From: Chamaea fasciata
Taxonomy: Eukaryota > Chordata > Aves > Passeriformes > Sylviidae
Length of the DNA: 64,000 bases
Direction of reading: 5' to 3'
Assembly (NCBI GenBank): GCA_029207755.1
Contig: JARCOQ010000005.1
Coordinates: 58,539,414-58,603,413, forward strand
This document shows positions 50,072-60,600 of this stretch, piece by piece; position 1 is the first letter of the stretch, and each line of letters begins with the position of its first letter. The position numbers and the translations under genes are program-made. The notes under the pieces were generated by a model. The model ran no database searches and had not been told where the DNA came from. It saw nothing but the letters and a program-made list of their open reading frames with translations.

Positions 50072-53000
50072 GTCAGTGTCTGCCTTTGGGGTCTCTATCC
50101 TGGAATGCCTTGTTAACATTTGTGTGAATTACTGCTGGAAAATAATGCCTGGTGTTTGGAGGCTTCTCTGGCTCTGTGGAGACTGGTTGCCAGCAGGAGT
50201 GCGATAGTGTGGGGGAGTCTCTACAGCCCTTCTTGGTCCATTTCTGAATTTAGTGAGTTACTGTTTTGATTTCTAAATTCTTCTCCTGCTGTTTGTTTTG
50301 ACAAAGCTGAAAGTTTGTCGGCTTTCCCTACATCACATGCTTCACCAGGTTTTGTTACTCCATCAGTGTCACAGTCCTACTGACAGAGGGGTAAAGAGCA
50401 TTTCATTTGGGGAGGATCTTGATGGGTCTGGATCTAAGGTGCAGTAGCTAGATGGTGTAAACCTGTCCTTGTCCCCCTGCTGCTGAGGAGCATGCCTGGT
50501 CCTGGCAGCCCCATCCCATCTGTGGCTGAGCCCATGTGTTTGTTCCTGGCCTATTACTAGATCAGCATCCTGGCCTTAAACAAGCTAGGTTTGCATTAAT
50601 ACTGTGCCTATGAACCACTTGGAGAGAAAAAAAGGAGGGAGAGGTCATCCTCTTCATCTCAGGCTTAAATCCTTGGTGGTGGTGGTGGAGAGTGAAATAG
50701 AGATTTTTCTCCTCAAAATTTGATGAAGGTGATTAAAACTGCTTCACATTTTTAACCTGGCCATATGGCAAAGTCTTTGGGATATGGCTCACCTGTCTGC
50801 ATTCCAGATGGTGACGGGAACCCCAGAGCATGCCATGTGCTTTTAAACTTAGGTTTCTTCTTAAAATCGGTGGGAACAGCAGTAACATCTCCTGCCAATG
50901 GCTGTGCTGAGGGGACAGTCCTGGGGGCAGAGTTCTTAAGCCTTCCAAATACCTGCTCTGACAGAGAAGGCAGATGGGAGCAGCAGCAGAGGGGAATATG
51001 CAGGAGTGGCAGTTTTTGTGTGGAGTGGAGGGATAAACGCAAGGCAGGAGTTATACAGTTTTTAATAAAGGTCCATTTTACATATTGCATGAAGGTGACT
51101 AAGTCAGCCTTGGTGACGTGGAACTGCAAATCAAGTTTTACCTCACGGATACAGTGACTGAAGCACATGAAATCTGCCCTGGTGTGGAAGCGAAGCTGCT
51201 ATCTAGCTATGCTCCTCAGTAAAACCATGCTAGTATTACATAATTACTGCAATTTTAAAAATTATTAGTCACGTGCTTTTGGTTAGCAGATTAAGCTGTC
51301 ATTTTCCTTAAATTAAAGCTTTAATGTGACAGTATTTAATATTGCAGTATCATTGGAATAACAAATATCACCAGGGAGAGAAGAGTGGGGTGGAATCTAC
51401 CCCCTCCATGATGTTTAACAAATGAGTGAAAAATACCAGCATTTATGAATACCACAGGTCTAGTAACTGTGATAGAGGGAAAGAAAAAAAACATATTGAA
51501 CAGGGAAGATCTTGAATCTCAAATTCCCCTAGACAATAAAAAATAAAAAAATGCCTCAGCATGCGAGCAGTGGTGAAGCACTGTTCACATCAGCATTCCT
51601 TTATTGTTCAGACCAGGGGCTAGCTTTTCAAGCTCTTGCTCTAAATATAAACCATTTGTTTGTTAGAGATAAAAATGCTAACAACTGGCCATCATGCTGT
51701 CTTAAGGTTACTAATCTCCCTGCATTAATTTTAATCATCAGATGTTTTTGAAGAGAGAAGTGAGACCAATTCCCCAAGGGTTTTCTGAATCCAAATCTCA
51801 TTTTTCAAATTTTGTAAATGATATGCAGAGCTGAAATTAAAAAGCCTTTGAAATGAAATATTGATAGATAAGAAGGCAGTCCCTGAGCTAAAGAACTGTA
51901 CTGACACATACCACAACTGTGTAATAGCTACACAGTTAAATAAAGCAAATCATTTTGTCTGAAGAAATGGTTTCCTTTGTACAGACTAAATTTAATATGA
52001 AAAAGCTGAAGGGACACTTCTGCTTTGCCAGGGGAATCCTAATACACTTTAAAGTATTTGTATGAAAGGTGATTAATGTTAATAAGCATGTCCCTGAAAT
52101 ATCCAATATATTATAAACATGTTTGCTGTGCTACATATTGTCCTGCTTAAAATTAACCTTTTCAAAAATGAAGGAAAAGAAATCATTTATCTTCACATAA
52201 TCTGAGGATTAGTCTAGGGTGTTTGGTGAGAGGTAAAGAACACTAAAAGTGCCTGGGAGAAAGTGGAGGCCTGGGTGCTGTGCTAATGGCCAAGTCAGGC
52301 TAACAAAGATCTGCTGCTGCCCTTTGGGTTTTCTGCATCTCTTGTTCTGCAGTTTTATGCCAGGATAAAATACATCAGAGCTCAGCACCTTGGGAATCTG
52401 ACCTGGTTTAAGATTTTACTCAGTACACTCAGACAGTGAATTTCAGATGGAAGCTGCTGTTCAGAAGATCAATTACTGTTTTTTATTCTGCTATTATTCC
52501 TGAGGGTGCATGTGCAATGTAATTAATTTTTATGTGGGGTTCTTCTATCCCTCCATCGACACTTTCCTAGTAAAAGTATCTGCTCTGCTAGATTAATGTC
52601 TTCACTTAGCTTTAATCTTACAGGCTGAGATCCATCTCCATTCATAGCAAAGCTAAGAGCACTCTCTTTAAATCTCAGGCAGAGGAATTGCCAGTATTAA
52701 AGGCCTCCATGGAAACAGGGGTCAGGGAAGTAGGGAAATAAGACTTGGCCTCTAGCTGTACTCAGACCTAATCCCAAAGGATTTCCATGGGACCCTCTTT
52801 TGTGGTTCTCCTTGAAGCAGCAACATCTTTCTCACTCGACATCTTATTTCTTGGTAGCACAGCTGCAGAGGCTTCTTGCAGTTGGATCCTGGTAAAATAA
52901 ATGTGCCTGTGAGATGCAGTAATTCATACAAATGGTATTTACATGGACTGAGAAGTGGTGCTGCACTTCCTGCTTGGTGGTGTGTCCTTGGCTGCTCTGG

Positions 53001-53268
53001 GAGGGCATATGAAATCTTTGTAGTGGGAAGTTTGGGGTCTGCATGTCCTGGGGGAACAGGAGAGGGCCAAGAGCCTTTATTTGTCGTCCATTTGACCTTC
53101 AGCTTTGCTGAAGTCTGAAATGTCACAGGCTAGACAACACAGCTAAAGTGTCCTGCTTACGTGTGCACTTACCCTTCTGTCTGGAAGCACCCTGGGAGAA
53201 AAGACTCCATCACAGAGGAACCAGTTCAGTGCTGAGGGTCCATTTTGAAACTTCTGTTTGTATTTCAG
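50072..53268 (+). other. DENND5B: DENND5B intron
   Basis: This 3.2-kb intron runs from GTCAGT to TTTGTATTTCAG. It includes a short TGG microsatellite at about 50676-50690 and an AT-rich block around 51240-51360 with several ATTA-type motifs. The open frames here on both strands carry no family signature. Confidence 0.9.
50676..50690. repeat. short TGG microsatellite
   Basis: About five consecutive GGT/TGG units occur within the intron after the cDENN exon. It may be polymorphic but is too short to imply more. Confidence 0.8.
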
Positions 53269-53802
53269 GCAAACTTGTGCTTTGTAGACATTGATAACCA
53301 TTTCATCGAACTGCCAGAGGAGTTCCCGCAGTTCCCCAACAAGCTGGAGTTTATCCAGGAAATCTCCGAGGTTCTCCTGCAGTTTGGGATCCCTCCAGAA
53401 GGGAACCTGCATTGCAGCGACAGCGCCACCAAGCTCAAGAACTTGGTTCTTAGTGACCTGGTGAACGACAAGAGGAACGGGAACATCCCCAGCAACGCTC
53501 TCAACATGTACGAGCTGCTGAAAGGCAACGAGACGATCGCCCGCCTGCAAGCCCTGGCCAAGAGAACGGGCGTGACCATGGAGAAGATGACCATCACCAG
53601 CCCCCTCACAGAGGAGAAGGATGGGAAGTTGTCGTGTGAGGAGCTGGAGCTGAGGGACTACAAACTGAACGTGCAGCTCCGAGAGGTTTTCGCCAACCGC
53701 TTCACGCAGATGTTTGCAGACTACGAGGCTTTCGTCATCCAGGCTGCCCCCGACATGGAGTCGTGGCTGACAAACAGGGAACAAATGCAAAACTTTGACA
53801 AA
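53269..53802 (+). CDS. DENND5B: DENND5B coding exon, end of cDENN and most of dDENN
   Basis: This 534-nt exon (178 codons, phase 0 at both ends) runs from TTTGTATTTCAG|GCAAAC to GACAAA|GTAAAG. It encodes [19 protein letters not shown], then the helix-rich region with [19 protein letters not shown], the variable segment around [37 protein letters not shown], and the strongly conserved [19 protein letters not shown]. It ends with [16 protein letters not shown]. The last two blocks belong to the downstream DENN (dDENN) module, which packs against cDENN in the exchange domain. The segment [20 protein letters not shown] is the most divergent part compared with 5A and is probably a surface loop. 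The open frame continues 24 codons past the donor, so retention of the following intron would truncate the protein at 53877. Confidence 0.97.
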
Positions 53803-55164
53803 GTAAAGATAGCCCCGTATTTGTGTCTCCATCTAAAAGGGGGAGGGAGGATAGCTGTGTTTGTATATATAGCCTAGGTACTCTTTAATCTGCCGTTCCT
53901 CATCTGCCTCACTGCAAGATTTGTCCATTTCCATTACACAGGGCCAGATCTCCTGCCAGAGTAAATCGGAGCACATCCACTGAGCTGTTCAGAGCCATCC
54001 TGGCTTGTACAAACCAAGCTGGCAGGCTTCTGCCTGCTCATGGGGCTGCTCCTGTGGGCTTGGTGGAAGGGTAGCAATGCAAAGTGACTTCTTTTTCTGT
54101 CTTATTTTCTTCTTTTGTTTTTTGAGAGGAGAGGTGCACACTTGAGACAAAAAACAAATCTAGCTTTACATGTTTCCTAATCTCACAGTTGAGTTTTTTT
54201 GTAATGGGTAATGTAGTTTTGAAGAAGGTTATCACTTGAAGAGTATTGTTGTGATTCCATTGCAGTGTATGCACAAGAGGGAAAAGGAATCCCTTGAGAT
54301 TAGAAATGGGGATGTGAAGAGATGGGAGGATAGCAAAGGAACGGGAAATGTTGGGAAGCTTGCATAGCTGCTGTGTGACCATACGAAAACATCATGTTCA
54401 TAGCCATTGTCTTTTCTAGATACAAGTCCTTCACTAAAGAAAAGGTTAAAAGGATGAACAGTGAGGAACAGACTAAATACTGATCTGAGTCAGTTTTTGA
54501 TTTAAAAGAATTGCTGCCATGCCTTTTAATGGTTTGTTTGTTTGTTTTCTGGCATTAAACAGTGCACCATTCAAAAGGATGGGGTTGTTTAGGCAATCTC
54601 TGCTAGTGCTTCTGCAATAAAATGGGCTGTTAAGTTTAGGGTTTTCAAAGCTCAGTTAGAGACTTAGACACAGTCCATTCTAATTGGAAATTCATGTCTA
54701 ATTGCCCTGTGTGACATCGCAGAAGAGCATCAGCTGAAGAGCACTGTACGACCCTTGATATGTGTGGCGCCTTAATAAGTGATATGGTCCCAGGCAACCA
54801 GGCCCAGAGCAGAGGTCCCAAGGGGGCACTTGTGATGGTCTGCCATACATTTCACAGGGTTTATTCCTGGAGGTGATAGCTGCTGGGTTACTTTGAGAAA
54901 GCAGGCAGCATGAGCACTACTTCAGTAGCTCCACGTTCCCTTTGTTCCAGCTGTCACAAAGCCTCCCTGACTGCTTATTTCTTACAGTTGTGAACCAAAG
55001 CCCTTTGTAGATGGATTCACAGCTCTCTGAGAGGTATTTTCACGGTGGGGGAAGCCTTGTCCAAGCCTTCTTGCTGGCTGCTGGTTCAATTCTCTGCTGA
55101 GGGATGGCTGGGCACCTCAGTGCTGGGCGGGAACATGGCACTAATGAGCTGTTCTGTATTTCAG
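53803..55164 (+). other. DENND5B: DENND5B intron
   Basis: This 1.36-kb intron, the shortest complete one in view, runs from GTAAAG to CTGTATTTCAG. A short TTTG repeat sits near 54533-54548 and an AATAAA near 54616. No repeat family or extra exon was recognised. Confidence 0.92.
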
Positions 55165-55396
55165 GCTTCCTTCCTTTCGGACCAACCCGAACCTTACCTC
55201 CCATTCCTTTCACACTTCATCGAAACACAGATGTTTGCAACCTTCATAGACAATAAGATAATGTCCCAGTGGGAAGAGAAGGACCCTTTTCTAAGAGTTT
55301 TTGACTCCCGAATCGAGAAAATAAGGCTATATAATGTCAGGGCCCCTGCACTGCGGACATCCAACTACCAGAAATGCAGCACTTTGAAAGAAGCAG
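55165..55396 (+). CDS. DENND5B: DENND5B coding exon, end of dDENN
   Basis: This 232-nt exon starts after CTGTATTTCAG in phase 0 and ends in phase 1 at AAGAAGCAG|GTATGT. It encodes [40 protein letters not shown], then [20 protein letters not shown] and the end STLKEA. The [10 protein letters not shown] and ETQMF blocks close the dDENN module. MSQWEEKDP is diagnostic for 5B because 5A carries an Asp-rich stretch there. Reading past the donor gives 25 extra codons to a stop after residues SSVI at 55473, which would be a short alternative tail only if the intron were retained. Confidence 0.96.
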
Positions 55397-57477
55397 GTAT
55401 GTTCAGACAGCCTGGTAAAATATTCAAAAGTACAATGTCAGCCACCAAGAAATATAAGTCCTCAGTCATCTGAGTGTTGCAGTTGATGAGAAAGTCCTAG
55501 AGCTACCTGAGGAGGATTCAGCAGTCTCCTCATCTCATCTAAGCAAAAACTTTAGCGTGCTGTTAAACAGCAGGAACGGCAGGAGCCTTTACCTTCCCTT
55601 TGAGCTCTCCTGGGCTGGTGCCTTTAATAATATCAAGCCAAACCCAAATGGAACTGGCTCACAGTTTCTCATTTCAGGCAGCTCCTGTTCCCTTGCCAGG
55701 AGAGCTTTCCTTCACGCTGGTGGTGGGACCAGTGCCAGCCACACTGAGGAGTTGAGCCCTGGTGTCTGCTCCACTGGCCTTGTCTCCCCCTTCCCATAAA
55801 AAGGCGTTGTTTTGCCTCACACCATTTGGTTAGAGCAGCAGGGGATGCCGGGGACGTAATCCTGTGTGGCATATTTAGTACCTCCAGCAATAGATGTTCA
55901 GTGTTAATGAAAAATACTCCGTAGTGAAGGCTTGGAATTTTTTTCCATTACTGTCACAGGATGCCTTTTCAAATAATACTTGAATTTCTTACTTAATGCT
56001 TGTGCAAGTATGTATTTAATTTCTAAGTAATACAGGGAAATTATACTCCTAAATTTGTTGGGACACGTATGAGTAAGCTAGGGCAAACACAGTTCTCATG
56101 GGTTTTTTTTTTTTGTTTAACTCCTTCAGTGTTTTACTTGTTATAAACATGTCAGAAATAGAAATCTGTGTCTGTTAACTTTTTATGTCTAAACCCAATT
56201 CTAATTTGCAGGTCAGCTGTCTATTCAGCGTCTAGTTTTGGCAGATATTGTGGCACCAGAACCTCATTTTCTGTCTTGTGAAAAGCAGCAAACTGATAGT
56301 AATACCGATTTTCCTTCATATTTACCATTCACAGTATATGTGACCCCAGCACTGATCCAGCACCTGTTTGTTTAACTATTTTTGGAACCCTTCAAATCCT
56401 CTGACCCCACACCACCCACTCCTTTTCTCCAAAATGGAGCCATACAAAGTGATTTTTTTTAGAGGGGAAAAAAAAAACTTGCTGAGTTTCTAATGATAAT
56501 GTATGTAAGTCTTGTGACAGCTTCTTTCCCATCACAGTTTTATAAAATAGGAAATGAGTTCTATGTTGTTCTTAACAAATGGAAAGCAGATTTAGCTTCC
56601 ACATTTTGAAAATATATTCACTAGCTGTGATACGCTGAAAGAACAGGCCTGCCCGTTAATGGATGGGCTAGAAAGAGTTGAATATTAAAGTTGCTAATTA
56701 AATGCTGAATTTGCCCAAACACCTCCTTTCCCAAGTTCTTCACAAGTTAAGAGGGTGACAGGTTTTATTTTCATTCTGCTCGAGGTTTGAGATTGAAACC
56801 CTCAAGTCCTTGAAGCAGAGGATTGAACTGCTTTAGTCTCAGTGGAGTTGAGATTCCCGGGGAGTCCTCTCCCACCTTATCATGGCCTTTCCTGTTTCCT
56901 AGAATCTGCTCATCCTCTTGATGCTGCTCAAGTCTTGCTACAGTTAGCTATGCTTTTTGAAGGCATGTCATCCAGTAAAGGCAGATCTAATTTCAGGAGG
57001 AGGATCATTGTAGTCCCAGATGTTTGCAAAACTCAGGTGTCTCCCTGCCGTGCATCTGCCCAGGGAATTGTCTGGGGCTAAGTAAGGTGTCCAGTCCCAC
57101 AGGGGTTGCAGCTGGCCTTGGAGGTCTCTGTTCTGCTGAAGAAACATTAAAATCAAACAAGGAATTTCAGGGGAAATTTGCACTGCTCCTGCCAGTTTCT
57201 AATGCATCTCGTAGGCTCCTGTAAATACCTGCTTGCTTAACAGCTAACTTGCTTGCACCAGTGCTCGTTGTGTTGGGTAAAGAAACTAAAGACAAAATTG
57301 AAAAACCTACAGCACAAATGTCTCCTCACCTCTTGAGTGGCAGATTTCTCTGTCTGAGGTCACTGTTTAACTTCCTGGTGGGTTTTCACGGGTCTGAGCA
57401 TGACCACTGCCATGGGGACAGCGCATGCCCGGAGGTGGGTGGTGGCACAGTTGTTCACCTGTGACTGTCACCTGCAG
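55397..57477 (+). other. DENND5B: DENND5B intron
   Basis: This 2.1-kb intron runs from GTATGT to CACCTGCAG. It contains a 12-T run at 56103-56114 and nothing else that I can assign to a gene or repeat family. Confidence 0.92.
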
Positions 57478-57628
57478 CCCAGTCCATCGAGCAGCGCCTG
57501 ATGAAGATTGACCACACGGCCATCCACCCTCACCTGCTCGATATGAAGATTGGCCAGGGGAAATATGAGCAAGGATTTTTCCCAAAGCTGCAGTCAGATG
57601 TCTTGGCAACGGGACCCACCAATAACAA
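57478..57628 (+). CDS. DENND5B: DENND5B coding exon, linker after the DENN domains
   Basis: This 151-nt exon starts after CTGTCACCTGCAG (phase 1 entry, G|CC giving alanine) and ends in phase 2 at AATAACAA|GTAAGC, so the next exon should begin with the last base of a codon. It encodes [38 protein letters not shown] and [12 protein letters not shown]. This linker is almost invariant between DENND5A and 5B, apart from the [10 protein letters not shown] start, which is the 5B form. It connects dDENN to the basic, helical region before RUN1. It is the last recognisable exon. The expected following segment (WxxR..., then EKYxQEAR, and LRQPKLSxLSP) is not found in the remaining 6.4 kb, so the RUN, PLAT and RUN2 exons lie outside the window. 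Confidence 0.96.
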
Positions 57629-60600
57629 GTAAGCACAGTTTTTATTTTCTGGATTTAAAAGCAGGTTTCTCGTGCAAATAATTCACATCATTGAACAGAA
57701 GTCCTAATTTTGGATGGCATATAGGCAGTCTCATGAACCCAACAGTGGTTTCCATTTCTGGTTTGCCTGGGCTACAACTTTTGAAAATATAAGCATAGTT
57801 TGGGTTATGTCAGGAAGCGTTAACTCTGTTTTGAGGAAGATTCCTCACTGCTGTTTTCTGTTGAGTAACTACTCTGTCTTCTCATACATAGTTTTTGTTT
57901 TGTAACTGGTCTTATGAGTTTCAAATGAATTGTTTGCCTGTTTTGCATTGAATACAGTAATTTAGGAACTTGAGCCAAAATTCAGATTCTGAAAGAAATT
58001 TTGGTGTTGAAACCTTCACACCATCATATGGAATGAAATTAATGTCCACTCTCTTCCTTTCTTTTCTTCAGCTGTTATTACATGACCCAGAGATTTTTAT
58101 AGCTCTCTTACAGTTGCCACACTGGCGTTCCCTGGAAGAATAACTTGGTGGGGGTGGAAAGTATGTGATTCTGTACCTGGGTTTCTTTTTTGAGTCTGAT
58201 AAGGCTCTGTGGTTTACCTTGATAAGAGGGTAGGGGTACCTATAGCTGTGGAATTGAGCACACCATTACATGGTTCATTTACCTGATGTAAAATGGGAAC
58301 CTGGAGCACTGATACACTTTACATCTGTATAGTTGTAATACAAAGTAAGTGCTGTAAGTTCCTTTATTTTTAATCTTTCTTCCTTCAAAACCCATGAACG
58401 AGGGGTTTCTCCCTCTTCAAAAATGAAATATTTGTGCATAGTTGATTACAAACTAATTATCAGCTGAAGCCCTCAATTTCAGTTTCTGGACGGCAAAATG
58501 TGGGAGCACATGTAAATCCAAGAGCTTCAAGGGCTACAATTGTCCAAATGTTAAAGCTACCTCTTGTTTTAGACATGTGCATGTACACACGCTGCTCTGA
58601 GTTTCTGCATGAGGTGCCCACTCAGTTCTATTTATACACCTTTTGTGCATACCAGTGCTAGCTAAGCCCTTTTTAATAACCTGCTAGGAATAAGAATTGC
58701 AAATGATAAGATATCCTTCAGCACTGACTGTTTAAAGAAATTGAGTTCTTTAAAAAAATTTAAAATCTCCGGGACCAACCAAAAAGGAGGAACACATATT
58801 TCAAAGTTCCTTTGCTTTCAGTCTTCCTGCAAATGGAGACAGAATTGTATGGGTAATGGTCCTTTGAGGAATGGAGGATTTCTTCATCTTGTGAGATGCT
58901 GTATTTAGCAGTCTGCCTCTTATTCTTATGGGTGCATTTCAGTTTCACAGTGTCAGCAACAGTGTGTGTGCCCAGCCTGCTTAAAATTGCTTAAATCTTC
59001 TGTCTCTATTGCAAAATCTTAGTGAATCTATGATTAAGCATCACTTAAAAATAGTTTTCCTTATGCCCTTTAAGATTTGCTTCTGTTAGATTGGTACTTG
59101 TTCTAAAATGACTTTAACTCCTTGAGTAATAATTTTGATTTAGATTGCAGCATGTTTCAGAATTTGTAAGTACCAAAATCCCATTACTTACCACAAAACG
59201 ATGTCAAAGTGACAAATGTTTGGAATTCCTCCAGTTGTATGTTGCCAAAAAGGCTTGTAATTGGAAAATCTCAAGACCATCTGTTTTTATCTTCCTCCTT
59301 CCTGGTTTTCATGAGAGCAGCTGAGAAGACTCTTTCTCTCCCATTTAGGACATGTAATTCTGCTGATTTTACACCCATGTATAGAACAGCTTTTCCATGC
59401 TTTCTGCAAATACAGCGTGACTCCTCTGACCACAAAATCAATTGAAGTAGAGCCTTCCATTAATTTGAATTTCCCAGTGTATGATTCTTGAAGATGTTTT
59501 ACTTACAGGACTGGAGCTTTGCATATGGGTATAGGGTAAGAGAACATTCTAGCTACATTTCCAGACTCTTCAGGTGTAGCTATTGTGTGTTTATATTATA
59601 AAATTAATGCAAAGAATATTGCTGTGTAGATAAGAATTATTTTTGCAGGCTTCAGTTTTACATAGCAAATTGCCCTGATTTTGTATGGAAGTGTATTTGT
59701 GGGAAATGGGGAATTATTCCCATGTTGTGGTCAATTGTTTCTGGACAGTAGCAAATAAACCAATTCAATGCTGTTTTAATGAAAACATGTCCTCAGTGGC
59801 CAGCAATCAGGGATTTATTGCTTCCCTTTCTGGGCTGATAAACTAACAAGTATACAACCCGAGTCATAATGTTATCTAACTATTCCCTTCCTGTAAGCAG
59901 GAGGAGCACTGAAGATACCTCTGTCAGTTACTGGGCTGGTACATGTCTAATGTGTTACACCTACATCACAAATATAATGCAGACAACAAACACTTCAAAT
60001 TTCAGTTCTAGATCCCATATGTGATTTAAACAATTTAAACTAAACCCAAACCAAAACACCCTACCCAGTTCTGTTCTCCTTCCCATCAGGCAGCAGTGTC
60101 CCACTTGAGGGACTCCCTCTGTGCTCCTTGCCTTTGATACACCCCCCACATCACGGGAAAAACCTTCTCAATCTACAGGGAGCAGCTGCAGGCTTCCTCT
60201 GGGTACAAAAGCATCCCCTCCACGCTGCTCTGACCATGTAAAGCAGTGGCTTCTGCAGAAGTCCTCCTAGAAAGCATCCCAGGAGGAAACAGGCAGCAGT
60301 CCCTCAGGTTATTTGTCTGTTATTCTGGAAAAGAGCTGAGGTTTCCAGAGCCCTCATTTCCTTTCTCAAACCCCAGCACCATACCGTGGTTTCTGTGTGT
60401 TCCCTTCTTCCCTGTGTGCATTTTCTGCCAAGCTTTTAAATTGTGGCTGGGACTCCACTGGCTGATGCGTTTGCAGGAGTGGAATTTGAATGACAAAAAG
60501 CCAAGCTACATAAACACTTCATGGTTTTTGATTAGCTAATTGTTAAATTAGGGGGAATATGCTTACAGTGCAAAATTAAAACAATGAAACAAGCTGTGTT

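Larger units (their letters stand above)
29478..57628 (+). other. DENND5B: DENND5B gene body, visible portion (partial gene)
   Basis: This is the span from the first to the last exon I can see of a spliced gene for a DENN-domain Rab exchange factor. The family architecture is uDENN-cDENN-dDENN, then RUN1, PLAT and RUN2. The window holds only the DENN half plus the start of the linker, about 627 of roughly 1270 residues expected for the family. The choice of 5B over paralogue 5A rests on recalled human sequences: residues such as [32 protein letters not shown] and [10 protein letters not shown] follow 5B, where 5A differs. From established work on the family, DENN domains of DENND5 proteins promote GDP/GTP exchange on Rab39, and the RUN1 region of 5A binds Rab6. 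DENND5B is linked to Golgi/endosomal trafficking, chylomicron secretion and neurodevelopment. All exon phases agree, with no frameshift or stop, so the gene looks intact. The first exon is not in view. Confidence 0.93.

Noticed and set aside
53143..53832. 229-residue open frame on the - strand
   Set aside because: It is the antisense shadow of the DENND5B exon 53269-53802. The + strand has a conserved protein with matching splice sites; the - strand frame has no family signature.
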